Source: Megamerina dolium | Taxonomy: Eukaryota; Arthropoda; Insecta; Diptera; Megamerinidae | Direction of reading: 5' to 3' | NCBI GenBank assembly: GCA_963854835.1 | Contig: OY978525.1 | Span: forward strand, 64,512,907 to 64,576,906 | Length of the DNA stretch: 64,000 nucleotides | Part shown: positions 22,240 through 33,159 of the stretch, piece by piece | How the letters are laid out: the number at the start of each line of letters is the position of its first letter | Numbering within the stretch: the stretch's first letter is position 1 | Made by a program: the position numbers and the translations under genes | Notes under the pieces: model-generated | The model's database searches: none | Seen by the model: only the letters and a program-made list of their open reading frames with translations | What the model was told of the DNA's origin: nothing

Positions 22240-23060
22240 AAAATAAATAATTAATTTTCTTGAACAGTTTTTTGTAGTTCATTATAAAATTTACCTAAAA
22301 TTGGTTCATAATTTAAATCTCTCTGATATAAAATATTTCATGAGTCCAATTATTTTTATATTTGTTTTTAAATGGTTTTTTATGTGATTGTATTCGTACT
22401 TGTATCATTAATTTTAAAAACAGGTTTTTCTAAATGTTCGCGAAGCGAACGGTTGATTTCGGAAATATGTTCACTTTGTGAACCATTTCCTTTGGAAAAG
22501 TGTTCACTTTGTGAGCAATTTCCTTTGGAAATATGGTATTAATTAAATAACCTATTAAAAACTTCTTGTTCATTTTTTTCATTCACTTCACAAGGCCTCA
22601 TATCAATTGTTTTATACATGTCTTTAAAATTATATTCATACAACAATTTATCAATTACATTAACTCAATTAATATTTTGTTGAATTTGAAATTGTACTTT
22701 CAATTTTTCATTAATTGTTCTATTAAATCTTTCTACAATTGCAAATCTCTTTTCACTAAATGTTTGATACATTTGAATCTCATGTTTATTTAAAACTTCC
22801 TGAAAATGTTTATTTAAAAATTCTTTACCAGAGTCTGTATGAAGTAATTTTGGTGCACAACCAGCTCTTTTAATAATTTTTAAAAACGCTTCAGTTGTAC
22901 TATTCCCATCTTTCTTTTTTAATGGCTCTAAATAGGCAAATTTCGTAAGTGTATCAATTACTTTAAGCATATATTTGTATCCTCTATTAATTCTTACATT
23001 AACAGTTGTCAAAATAAATCAGCCGCCCATAATTCTTTTATTCCTTTAGTAATTATTTTT
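22240..23060 (-). pseudogene. Maverick retroviral-type integrase (rve)
   Basis: Reads from GIKELWAADLF (about 23050, shifted frame) into the 22665-23012 frame. The DDE triad is visible: Asp in VIDTLTKFAYLEPL, Asp in LHTDSGKEFLN and Glu in AIVERFNRTINEK. After a stop the frame continues (YEYNFKDMYKTIDMRPCEVN, NEQEVFNRLF) to a C-terminal NWTHEIFYI segment near 22340. Just before that come three in-frame 11-residue repeats of the type FPKE-x-V-H-K-V-N-x, encoded by the hairpin array at 22436-22532. Integrases of this type insert Maverick DNA. At least one frameshift and one stop; triad intact. Confidence 0.75.
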
Positions 23061-23099
23061 CTTATTTCAAAATTTTTTTAAATTGGTTTAAGCAATTCT

Positions 23100-23951
23100 T
23101 TTGCTAAAATTGAAGATCTTCAAGCAATTATTCAAACATTAAATTAATCACTTTTTAATAGCAATTATTTAATTGATGGATTAAATAGTTTAAAAGAAGA
23201 TTTAAATATAACTTTTCATCAAATAATTATTTAAAATCAATCGATAAGTATGGAAAATTAAATGTTGAAAAATATTTTGAAAAACACAATTACTTCGACC
23301 TGAAATAAAAAAATTTGCCCCTGTTAAAGATAATTTAGAAAAATTACAATCTGATTTTACTAAATTATTACCTGTTTTCGAGGGAAACCGTTCGCTTTGC
23401 GAACATACTTCCACTCTTCCAAAGTTAAATCAAGACAGTTCAATCTTAGAAAGCCCAAAACCACAATCTAGTCCTAAAAATAAAGATATATTTGTTACAC
23501 CATCAAGATTTAAAACAGCAAAACCGTTTGTTGAAATCACACGGAATTCTTCAGACAGAAGCGTACGTTAATGAAACATTATCAACTCCAGTAAATTTTG
23601 TTGAACATAGATTTGGAAATATGGCAATGAAATATTTAAATTTAAATTCTACTAATGCTAAAGTTAGTGATAATATATTTGGTATGGAAATCACTATTTC
23701 CATTCCACAAAATTAATGGTAATGATAGAATTATAAAATATAAACAATATGAAGGTACTAAAGGTTTATGGGAATTATTGCCTTTGAAAGATTCTTCTTC
23801 ATTCATACAAAATGATTTAGAAATTTATGAAGAAATTATTTTAACAACTTGTGCTTACATGCAAAATAATGATAAAACTACAAAAAGAATTAAATCAATT
23901 GCTAGTAATAACTATATTCATTTTATTAGACCAATGTTAATAAAAAATTAA
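23100..23951 (+). pseudogene. Maverick-type protein of unknown function (several frames)
   Basis: From about 23302 the frame reads RPEIKKFAPVKDNLEKLQ and KLLPVFEGNRSLCEHTS, the latter half encoded by the hairpin at 23374-23404, to a stop near 23570. A second frame gives FVEHRFGNMAMKYLNLN and NIFGMEI; a third gives NDRIIKYKQYEGTKGLWELL and FIQNDLEIYEEIILTT to the stop at 23951. The Y-x-GT-GLWELL followed by D-x-x-x-Y-E-E-I-L pattern is a recurrent feature of an uncharacterised Maverick/adintovirus-associated protein. No enzymatic motif. Broken by at least two frameshifts. Confidence 0.6.
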
Positions 23952-24197
23952 ATTCTAAAAGAAAAAACTGGAGCAGGAATTGAAAAAAATTTGTTTCCAA
24001 AAGAAACCAGTTACAAAGTAATTATAAAGTTTATACTAAATTTCTTGTTGAATATGTTTATTGGAATGATATTAATGAACTAAATGAAAGATTAATTTTG
24101 TTACTAGAAGAGCATGAAGCAGGAAATGATAGTCCTGAAATACATAACGAAATTATGAATATCATTGAAGCATTAATAGAAGATAATTTGATATAAC
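23952..24197 (+). pseudogene. C-terminal segment of the preceding Maverick protein
   Basis: After a hairpin (23993-24023, translated LFPKETSYK) the frame reads KFLVEYVYWNDINELNERLI, then LLEEHEAGND and NEIMNIIEALIEDNLI before a stop near 24196. The YW-D-NEL-RL-LL...AGN...NEI-IIEEL arrangement is a common C-terminus in Maverick-associated proteins of this type. Fused or separate status cannot be told because of frameshifts. Confidence 0.55.
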
Positions 24198-24291
24198 TTT
24201 GCGAGGCAAAAGAAATTGATTGTTTCGTAATCATCTTCACTTCGTGAACCGTTTCTCTTGGAAATATATTCGAAATTTTACTACTTAAATA

Positions 24292-24703
24292 AATGGGTAT
24301 AGATAAGTTTGGACAAAAAACTTTTTCAGAATTAAATTTTCCTAATGAATATTCTATTAATAGAATAATGTCAGTAGAAAAACTTTTCGAAGAATAACGT
24401 TTAAGTAGTGAAAAAGTTCTCAAAAATTTGAAAATGCATATTGAAGAAGTTTCTGAAGGAAATCAAAAATTTCGAGAATTTATAGAAAACCAAATTGATG
24501 AATTAGAAAAACTATTAAACAATAATAAGTCTGAAGTTATTGATTTAATTAAAAAACTGGAATTTATGGAAGACCATATTGAAAATTTTAAAATCAGTTT
24601 TCTAAAAAAACTTGATTGTTCAGAAAAACAAAATTTAATGCAAAAATATCTTAGTGATTTATCTTCACGAAGTGTAGAGTTAACAGAAAAAATATTAAAA
24701 TGA
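24292..24703 (+). pseudogene. Coiled-coil Maverick ORF
   Basis: MGIDKFGQKTFSELNFPNEY opens at 24292, stops near 24398, and the same frame resumes with a Lys/Glu-rich helix (EEVSEGNQKFREFIENQIDE, EKLLNNNKSEVIDLIKKLE) to the stop at 24701-24703. EVSEGNQKF is encoded by the hairpin-like segment at 24449-24479. Heptad-like L/I spacing suggests a coiled coil. I know no specific function. It lies between the preceding gene and the 3' end of polB. Confidence 0.5.
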
Positions 24704-25350
24704 TATGTCTCCTTTTGAGACCATCACCCTTGGTGATATGATTAATAAAGGCACTCAAGTTTCATCAGAGATGATGTTGGGAGCACGTTCTAATGATGAA
24801 GACCAAATGTAATTAAAAAATAATAAAAAAAAATTTCTATGTTAAGTGGGAGAAAAAAAATATATAGAAAAATTAAAAATGTTAAATAGAAAAAGTATAA
24901 ATCTTAATTTAAAATAACTTACAAACTAAAATTACTCGAATTTTCTAAGGTAATATCTATTAGCATATAAGTGAAGGGGTAAGGGGGTTCGTTTTATTAG
25001 CTACCTAATGTTCTGAGTGAGAACCATCACCTCTGGTGACGTACTTTTTATTTTGAAATGTCCTCAAGATAGTTTATAAATATTATTTAACTTATTTTCT
25101 TCATTATATTTGCGAAGAGAATCGTTTCCTTCAGAGACAAAATTACTTGTAAATTAGTTTCCTTCAGAGACATGCTGTAAACTATTAAAATGAAACTCAT
25201 CATCATAAGGTGATAATCCTATTTTATTTTCTTTTGTAGTATACAATGTCATATCATATGATGTAATATTACAAACAGTTTCAATTTTATTTTCTAAGTT
25301 AACTAAACAATTTTTATAATCTTCTATGGTTAACTTTTAAATATTATTTT
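24704..25350. other. Convergent intergenic region of the Maverick
   Basis: Non-coding, between the plus-strand ORF and the 3' end of polB. Contains four double-hairpin loci (24707, 25010, 25108 and 25157). Confidence 0.5.
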
Positions 25351-25353
25351 TCT

Positions 25354-27588
25354 TTATACCTTTACAAACTTTTTTCTCATCAACATCAGTTTTAAACGAA
25401 TACATTTTACTTCTAAGCCCACAAAATTCTCTATAGGAATTCGATTATATTCATCTTTAAATATTTCAGGTGTTTTCCTTTTATCGTTAGATTTAAGATC
25501 AGTAATAGGAAAATGATCTATAAATTCACTAGTATCATAAAGATGACTATCATTCTTCATAATGTCATAAATATCAAAATCATCACCAAAATGTGTACCT
25601 TCAAAATAAAAAATAAATGAATCAGTATCTGTACCTAATAACTTCATTCTATTTTCGAATTTATTCTTCAATTGAACGTACATTTTAAACATTAATAATT
25701 TTGGTAAATCTAAATATATAAAATATGGCTTTAGCCATGCTCCATGTCGGCATTTCATACCTCTATAAACTTTAGTTAAACTTACACCATTCTTTAAATA
25801 TTTTTTTAATAATCTAATATCAATTACATAATTTTTCTTTGGTAATAAAGTACACATTAGTTTCTTATTTTTTTTATGTGAACTGTGTTCACGGTTTCCT
25901 GAGGAAACATTTGATTTTTTTCCAACACCTTTCTCAATTAATTCTTTTTGAAGAGGAGATAACTCATTAGCGTAATCATTAAAGAAATCATGTAAATTAT
26001 CTAGTACATACATATCAACTTCTAAAGTGTATCCGGTATCACTTTCATCGTTATACTTTAAAATATTATTGACATTACAAAAGTATTTAATTTCATCTTC
26101 ATTTAACCACTTATGATCACCAATAATTAGCTTTTGACACATAGCCTATCTATATAAATTATTTGCATCTAAATATAAGATATAACTAGTTAATTTTTTA
26201 GGATCATCTATTCTATTTCTTTCAGCTTCTTCTTTACTTAATTTATAAACTTGTTCTACATCATCGTAATAATAGCAATTATTTGCTCTAGCATAATTAC
26301 GTGATATTTGAGATATTCCACTTCTAATTCCATTTTCTTCATATTCATACTGATCTTGATCAGTTAATAATCCTATTTTTTGTGTAGTTAATTTTAATAA
26401 TGTTGAATCACTTAAATATGGCGCACTTACATAATAAACAAGATCTAATTTATAATTTTCAAATTTTCACATTTCTCTAAAATTGTCATAAATATCTTAT
26501 AACAAAATAGCATATAATTTTAAATACCATTCATGATAATCTTTAAATGTTTTACAGTTAAAATGATTAAAAAATTTCTTTGCAAATTTATAATCTTTTT
26601 TACTAATATTACCATTTAATTTTAAGTAAAAATCTTCATATTGAGGAAATTGTGTTATATTTAATTTTTCATCATCATCAATAAATTCCTATGGACAAAC
26701 ACCTTATCTAAGGAAATAGCATTTATCTTCTTCAGAGACGTCTTTAAAAATATTAAAGTTTTTAAGATGATCAATATTAATTCGTTTTATATTTCTAGTA
26801 CTACATGATAAACACTTACTACTAGCTATGATTTTATAATTACTTTGTAATTGGTTTCCTTTGGAAACACAATTAATCATTTTATAAGATGAATAATAAA
26901 AGCTTCTAATTTTTTTACATTTAACACAATATACATTATTAACATCTAATAAATTTTTAACTGCTTTATCTAAAGACGTATTAATAAACTTCATAGAATC
27001 TATGAATCTTAATTCTATAGTTTCTTTTATCACATTCAATTTCAAGTTATTTGACTTACATTTATAACATTCTTTCCTTGCTACTTTATTGTATTCATAT
27101 CACTCATTATTTTTACATTTTAAATATTTAATTTCATCTACATACTGTTACTTTCTTTCTAATTTGTCTAAATTTTTCTGTACTTGTAGCTTTTAGCGTA
27201 GTTTCTGTTTGAGGATAAACAGATTTTAAATATTTTAAAAATAATTTAGAATCATAACCTTTTAAATTATGAATAATTGGTAAAAAAAATTAGGTATTTT
27301 CAAATTTAGATTACATTTATTGCATAAAGCCATTCTATATTTACCAGTTACGTGATCATGATCCCAACATTTATGAATTAAATCGTTAAACTCAATATTA
27401 CATGCCCGAATTTGTTGGGCGGTTTCGAAAGAGACGAAACATATTTCACAGTTTTTAGTATTTTCAAACTTTAATACAGATTCTCTATCTTGAATTATAT
27501 CAATATCACTTTTCCCTATTTTATTATATTCTTTAGCATGTTGTAATATATGATCAAAAAATACTTTAATTAAACCTTTTTTAGGTTT
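25354..27588 (-). pseudogene. Maverick protein-primed family B DNA polymerase, C-terminal part
   Basis: Minus strand, continuing from 36415 across the copia insertion. 27045-26704: VIKETIELRFIDSMKFINTS and SLDKAVKNLL. 26690-26150: DYKFAKKFFNHF, then KIGLLTDQDQYEYEENGI and YLDANNLY, the Asp-containing motif A. 26142-25354: GDHKWLNEDEIKYF, PKKNYVIDIRLLKKYLKNG, and GTDTDSFIF at about 25620-25640, the DTDS motif C. This polymerase type replicates Maverick DNA from a protein primer. In-frame hairpins occur at 25878-25908 (coding SSGNREHSSHK) and 26838-26868. Stops near 26150, 26500 and 26690 inactivate it. Confidence 0.75.
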
Positions 27589-27759
27589 TGTTGAAATGCA
27601 ATACTAAATACATCTCTGTGTAAAATTGCCAAAAAAGAAAAAACATACATACATATATTTATATATACGTGCTTAGCGCATTGACTTATTATAACTTAGT
27701 TTTTAGTTCTTAATAAACCGTACAACGCGAAACATATAAGCTGCGTTTCTTTGCTAACA
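27589..27759 (+). repeat. copia 5' LTR
   Basis: Starts tgttgaaatgcaatac and ends gctaaca. Contains a TATA-like tatatttatatata and, near the end, aataaa for polyadenylation. Confidence 0.9.
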
Positions 27760-27761
27760 TT

Positions 27762-27776
27762 GGTTATGGGCCCAGC
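27762..27776 (+). promoter_or_regulatory. copia primer-binding site (half-tRNA initiator Met)
   Basis: ggttatgggcccagc is complementary to the anticodon-loop region of fly initiator tRNA-Met, not its 3' end. Copia-group elements are known to prime from a tRNA-iMet half. Confidence 0.75.
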
Positions 27777-27926
27777 GTGAGCAGTTGGCTGGCGTTTGTT
27801 CGGTTTATAGTTTTGTGAATTCAAAATCGTTTGTCGATATCTAGTGTTCGTCGCTAAGTATTACGCGTGTGTCGCGACTGATTGAAACATAAAAAAAAAA
27901 ATCATTTAAATAAAGACGCAAACGAA

Positions 27927-29861
27927 ATGAGTTCGGCGGGACTTTACTCATTTGAGAAACTAAATGAAAATAACTATGCATCTTGGGCCATTCAGATGAA
28001 AAGTGTATTAATACACAATGAGCTCTGGCCAGTGATATCAGGGAATTTGAATGCAGGAACAACAGCAGATTCTAAGGCACAATTCGAAGCGAAAGACCAA
28101 AAGGCGTTAGCGACTATTATCTTGTGTCTTCATTCTTCGCAGCTGAATTATGTAAAATACAGTAAAACTTCGTTGGAAGCCTGGAATGCTCTTCGAGACA
28201 TTTACAATCGCAAGGGAGCAGCTCGGAAAGTGACCTTGTTTATACGGTTAATGTCATTGAAATTGCAAGAGGGTACAGTTATGTCTGCACATATAAATGA
28301 ATTTTCTGAAAGAGTTGATATGCTAGCAGAAATCGATACGAATTTACCAGAGGAGATTCTCTCTATAATTCTTTTATCCAGCTTGCCGGAAGCGTATGAC
28401 AATTTTGTTGTTGCAATCGAAGCAAGAGAAACATTTCCATCGTTGAATACATTAAAGGTAAAGCTTCTAGAGGAGGGCGAGCGAAGGCAAAGCAAGGGAG
28501 AAAATAATTCTAACGGTGAAAATCACGCATATTACGCATAAAAGAATGTAAAATGTTATTCGTGCGGTCGACGGCATTATGCAGCGGAATGCAGAAAGAA
28601 GAAGAAAGAGGAAAAGAAAGACGAAAATCAAAAGTTGTCTGTGTTAGTCGCAGCAGTAAATGAAAACAACAACTCAAATCGTAATTTGTGGTGCATTGAC
28701 AGTGGAGCAACAACACACATGAGTTGTGAAACTGAATTTTTTACATCGTTAATCGAAGTTCGCGAAAATGTTAGGCTTGCTGACAATAAGGTAGTAGAGG
28801 CGTGTGGTCGCGGTACAGTCAAAATAAAAATCGGTGAAAAGGTATTAGAAGCGGATGATGTACTGTATGTACCAGCACTACAAAATAATTTTATTTCGGT
28901 CAGTCGAATAACTAATGACGGTAGTTCAGTTATTTTTTCTAGTTCGGGCGCGATAATAAAAAATAAAAACGGGATTTTTGTAATAAAGGCAAAAAGAATT
29001 GGTGATCTTTATGCGTTTGAAGGTCAAGTAAATGAAAACGATAAAAATAAATGCAGTTTCGCGAGCAATACAAAAGACAATATTTTAAAGTGGCATAACC
29101 GTTTTGGTCACATTAATTTTGGTGCGCTTAAAGAAATGTCAAACAAGCAAACTGTACTTGGTTTAAACATTAAAGAAAAACAAGACAATTACGCGTGTAA
29201 GTCGTGTGCTCAGAGCAAAATTTGTGTTAAGCCATTTAAATCGTCGGAAAATCGGGCAGATGAACTTCTTGAAATTATTCACTCTGATTTGTGCGGGCCT
29301 ATGAACAAAAAATCGTTTTCGGGTTATCAATATTTCGCTACATTTATTGATGATAAATCGCGTTTTATTCGTTTACATCTTTTAAAAAACAAATCCGATA
29401 TTTTTGAAGCGTTTAAGTCGTTTAAAGCAAGCGTAGAGCGGGAAACCGGCAAGAAAATTAAAATTTTGCGTACCGATAACGGCAGAGAATACTTGAATAA
29501 AGTATTTGATGAATTTTTGGCTGAAAAGGGAATCAAAAGACAAACAACAGTGCCGTACACCCCTCAGCAAAATGGTGTGGCAGAAAGAGCCAATAGGACT
29601 TTGGTCGAAATGGCTAGGAGTATGCTTGTGTTTTCGGGATTAGACGAAGCGTATTGGGCGGAAGCAATCCTCACGGCAGCACACATACGAAACAGAGCAA
29701 CTCCAAAGATTCTAGTCGATAAAACACCATTTGAGGTATGGTATAAAAGAAAGCCGTCAGTGTCTTATTTTAGAACGTTTGGTTCACCAGCTATTGTGCT
29801 AGACAAGAAGGAAAAGCACAAGTCCAAAGGGGAGAGAAATGACGTTTGTTGGTTATTCTGA
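27927..29861 (+). pseudogene. copia Gag, protease and integrase (one internal stop)
   Basis: ATG at 27927. Gag: LYSFEKLNENNYASWAIQMK, then LLSSLPEAYDNFV; an in-frame TAA at 28539-28541 interrupts the otherwise continuous frame, just before the zinc knuckle CYSCGRRHYAAEC. Protease: CIDSGATTHMS near 28700. Integrase: WHNRFGH...CKSCAQSKIC zinc region, HSDLCGPM, RTDNGREY and QQNGVAERANRT, giving an intact DDE triad. The frame ends at 29861 after a 1-nt frameshift near 29835; the shifted frame continues with TFVGYSEQSKAYRL. Otherwise well preserved. Confidence 0.85.
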
Positions 29862-30699
29862 ACAATCAAAAGCGTATCGATTGGTCGAAAAAGACACAAA
29901 AAGAATTGTTAATAGTAGAGATGTGATTTTTTTGGAAGATATGATGGAGAAAACAAAATCTGAAATCGTACAAATAGAAGCTGAAATAGTCGAAAAAATG
30001 AAACAAAATCAAAGCAAGATTGCTGAAGAAGCAGAGAATGAAATTAGTGACTCTTCGGACGATGAGGTATTTGTCGATGACGAAAAGAGATCAACAAGCA
30101 AGGCAACTTCTTCCAATAGTATAGCGAGCAGCGCTCGAAGAGCAGGTGAAAGGCCGAGATTGCTACGAACGGGTAAACCAGGGCGTCCAAGAAAACGTTA
30201 CAATACGGTGGGCTTAGTAACAAATCAACATCAAGTCGAAGTACCACAGACTGTTAATGAAGCATTAAATGGTGAAAATATGCATGAATGGAAATCAGCA
30301 ATGGAGAAGGAGTACGAAGCATTGGTAGCAAACAATACGTGGTCGTTAGTCGATCTTTCGAAAGGTCAAAAGGCCTCCAAGACCCTTGGATGCCGTTGGG
30401 TCTTTAACGTAAAGAGAAGTAAGGATGGCGAAATCGATCGTTTCAAGGCGCGACTAGTTGCAAAAGGCTGTAGTCAGCAACAAGGCGTTAACTACAGTGA
30501 AACATTTTCTCCAGTAGTACGTTACGCTACCATACGGATGATTATTGCGTTAGCCGTTCAACACGAGTTATATTTGGACCAGATGGATGTCACAACAGCT
30601 TACTTGAATGGCGAACTTAGTGAGAATATTTATATGCAGCAACCCGAAGCGTTCACAAGCAGCGAATATCCAAATCACGTTTTGAAACGTGATATATAA
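29839..30699 (+). pseudogene. copia integrase C-terminus and RT, first part
   Basis: Starts FVGYSEQSKAYRLVEKD, passes an acidic linker (EISDSSDDEVFVDDE) and enters RT with GCRWVFNVKRSKDGEIDRFK, ARLVAKGCSQ and QMDVTTAYLNGEL, which carries the first RT aspartate. True copia coding stops at 30688, where the Jockey element begins; the last few codons are LINE sequence. Confidence 0.85.
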
Positions 30700-30759
30700 T
30701 ATATAATAATATAATAATAACATAATAATAACATAATTTGCAAACATTTTGTTTACAGT

Positions 30760-32373
30760 ATGAGTGTTCAGCGCTCTCCTCTCCGGCAACGGCAATCGCC
30801 TGTTAATGTGTGTGTAAACAATAATTTGCAGTCACCCGCGCAAACCCCCCCGATAAGTGCATTATCAAATAAAACAGTTGATACACACTGCACAAGTGAA
30901 AGTAACAGTGCAAATCTTTTGCCTGCACATATTAAAAATTCATCAAATTTTGCAACAACAATAAATACAGACAAAAAAAATAATTTGTTCTATCGTGATA
31001 TACTATCTCCCTCTATAACGTGGAGTGTACAATGTGCTTCTCCTGCTGTAACACCAACAGCTACAACATCAAAGCAATCAAATAACGGCACTTCTACTGA
31101 AGTGCATGACCCAGTAGTTAAAGCAACTAGTGCGATGACTAATAAAGAACCAGTTGCTGTTCAAACTGGTATTGATCGCTACATTACTGTAGTAAAGCGA
31201 AAGAGAAGTCCGCAAAATTCAAAACAAATGAATTCAACAAAAATTCAAAAACAGAACACTGTCCCTATTAGTTCGGAAAATAGATACGCTCTGCTTTCAG
31301 GTGATGAAAGTGACGAAAATATTATCTCCAAGAAAAATTTCAAACCCCCACCCATTTTCTTGAGAGAACGCAACTCAGATAAGTTGATTTCTAGAATTAC
31401 AAGTCATATAGGACCAAAGAATTTCCATGTTGTTTCTATTCGCAAAGGCCAAATTGAGGAAACAAAAGTGCAAATCTACAGCGAAACTCATTATCGCAAA
31501 GTAATAGCGGAATTTGATGCTGTAAAAAAGAATTACTACACATATCAGCTAAAAAGTAGTAAGGGCTTAATCGTTGTACTCAAAGGCGTCGAACCCAACG
31601 TTGATATTAACGAAATCAAACTTGCCCTCCAGGAAGAAGGGTTTCAAGCCAAAACAGTATTCAACATTCTCAACAAGAGCAATATACCTCAACCGTTATA
31701 TCGTATTGAGCTTCAGCCTGAAACAAAACCCCTAAAAAAAGGTGAAGTACACCCCATATATAAAATTCGATATTTATTGCATCGCAAAATCACAATCGAA
31801 GAACCCCATAAGAGAACTGGACCTCCTCAGTGCAGCAACTGCCAAGAATATGGACATACTAAGACATATTGTACCCTGCCAGCTGTTTGTGTGATTTGTG
31901 GAGATCTCCATAAATCAAACATATGCCCAAAATCTAAAGGCGATGCTAGCATGAAAAAATGCAGCAATTGTGGAGGTAATCACACCGCAAATTATAGAGG
32001 TTGCCCAGTATATACAACCCTAAAGCTAAATTTCTCCGCTAGCAATCAACCTCTAAAACCAGTTGAGCAAATTCAGATAGCCAACTCAAGTAAGAGACAA
32101 AATATTGATGCAACACAATTCTTCTCTGCAATCCCAAACAAGAATCAAACCAATTCATACGCTAGCGTGTTAAAACAAAACCCACAACAACAAAGCAATG
32201 TAAATAATGAGCAGAAACACTCACTGCCCACCCAACAACCAAGTACCCTTGAACATTTGCTTCAAACATTGATTCAGAATATGAACCAATTCATGAACTC
32301 AATGCAAACAATGATGCAAGAAATGATGAAAAATCAATCGATGTTACTCCAAACATTGCTATCCAGACCATGA
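30760..32373 (+). CDS. Jockey-type ORF1 protein (Gag-like, zinc knuckles)
   Basis: Intact 537-residue ORF. The N-terminal half is Ser/Thr/Asn-rich and disordered-looking. From about residue 195 there is an RNA-binding-like region (FHVVSIRKGQIEE, LKGVEPNVDINEIKLAL). Three CCHC-type knuckles follow near residues 358-430: CSNCQEYGHTKTYC, CVICGDLHKSNIC and CSNCGGNHTANYRGC. The C-terminus is Gln/Met-rich. ORF1 proteins of this clade bind element RNA and form the RNP. The stop overlaps the ORF2 start (ATGA at 32370-32373), the usual reinitiation arrangement. Confidence 0.9.
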   Translation: MSVQRSPLRQRQSPVNVCVNNNLQSPAQTPPISALSNKTVDTHCTSESNSANLLPAHIKNSSNFATTINTDKKNNLFYRDILSPSITWSVQCASPAVTPTATTSKQSNNGTSTEVHDPVVKATSAMTNKEPVAVQTGIDRYITVVKRKRSPQNSKQMNSTKIQKQNTVPISSENRYALLSGDESDENIISKKNFKPPPIFLRERNSDKLISRITSHIGPKNFHVVSIRKGQIEETKVQIYSETHYRKVIAEFDAVKKNYYTYQLKSSKGLIVVLKGVEPNVDINEIKLALQEEGFQAKTVFNILNKSNIPQPLYRIELQPETKPLKKGEVHPIYKIRYLLHRKITIEEPHKRTGPPQCSNCQEYGHTKTYCTLPAVCVICGDLHKSNICPKSKGDASMKKCSNCGGNHTANYRGCPVYTTLKLNFSASNQPLKPVEQIQIANSSKRQNIDATQFFSAIPNKNQTNSYASVLKQNPQQQSNVNNEQKHSLPTQQPSTLEHLLQTLIQNMNQFMNSMQTMMQEMMKNQSMLLQTLLSRP

Positions 32374-33146
32374 GTTGTCTCAAGATATGCCACTGGAACG
32401 CCAACGGCTTAAGCCACCACCGTTTGGAGCTAATTCAATTCCTTGAATCCAGCCAAATCGACATAATGATGATATCTGAGACCCATTTCACTGACAAAAA
32501 TTGCTACCAAATACCATATTACAAACTGTACACCACAAATCATCCGCATGGTAAGGCACGCGGAGGAACTGCCATATTGATAAAAAGCAGAATAAAACAT
32601 CATGTTCTTGAAGATTTTAGTAGCGTTTACTTGCAAGCAACATCTATATGTCTGGAAGAATACATCTCTAAGCTAGTAATATCTGCGATATACTGTCCCC
32701 CAAGATACAGTATTACCGAACAGCAATATAAAGAATTTTTCTCAACTCTTGGTAGCAAATTCTTGGTTGCTGGCGATTTCAACGCCAAACACACTCACTG
32801 GGGCTCCCGATTAATAACTCCAAAAGGTAAAAGACTATGTTCAATCATCACTAACCACGGCTACGATGTTATTTCAAATGGTCAACCGACATATTGGCCG
32901 ACGGACAAGAGGAAAATACCCGATCTCATAGACTTTGGAGTCGCCAAAGGTTTGCAGATGGAAAATATCTCCACAGAGTGTAATTATGATCTATCATCTG
33001 ACCACTCACCCACGGTAATATCTATAAAATCACCAAGCCCCCAAGGTAATTGCGTTAGAAAGAAAATAGACTGGTTAAAATTCAAGAAATATATAAATTC
33101 CCATCTTCCTCTGAGTACTGTATTAAGAAATGGACACGAGTGCTGA
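32370..33146 (+). pseudogene. Jockey-type ORF2, endonuclease part (ends at premature stop)
   Basis: MSCLKICHWNANGLSHHRLE opens an APE endonuclease with MMISETHFT (catalytic Glu), LVAGDFNAKHTHWGS (D-x-N), TYWPTDKRKIPDLIDF and LSSDHSPTVI (SDH). It ends at TGA 33144-33146 after GHEC. Comparison with the 45097-49130 copy shows that this stop was made by a local inversion at 33138-33153. All endonuclease motifs are intact. Confidence 0.85.
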
Positions 33147-33159
33147 GTCTACACAGCAC

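Noticed and set aside
22566..22793. Plus-strand ORF of 75 codons
   Set aside because: Antisense to the integrase frame, whose catalytic motifs are clear.
24058..24423. 121-codon minus-strand ORF
   Set aside because: The plus strand here has recognisable Maverick protein motifs; the minus frame is open only because of AT bias and the stop-free hairpin.
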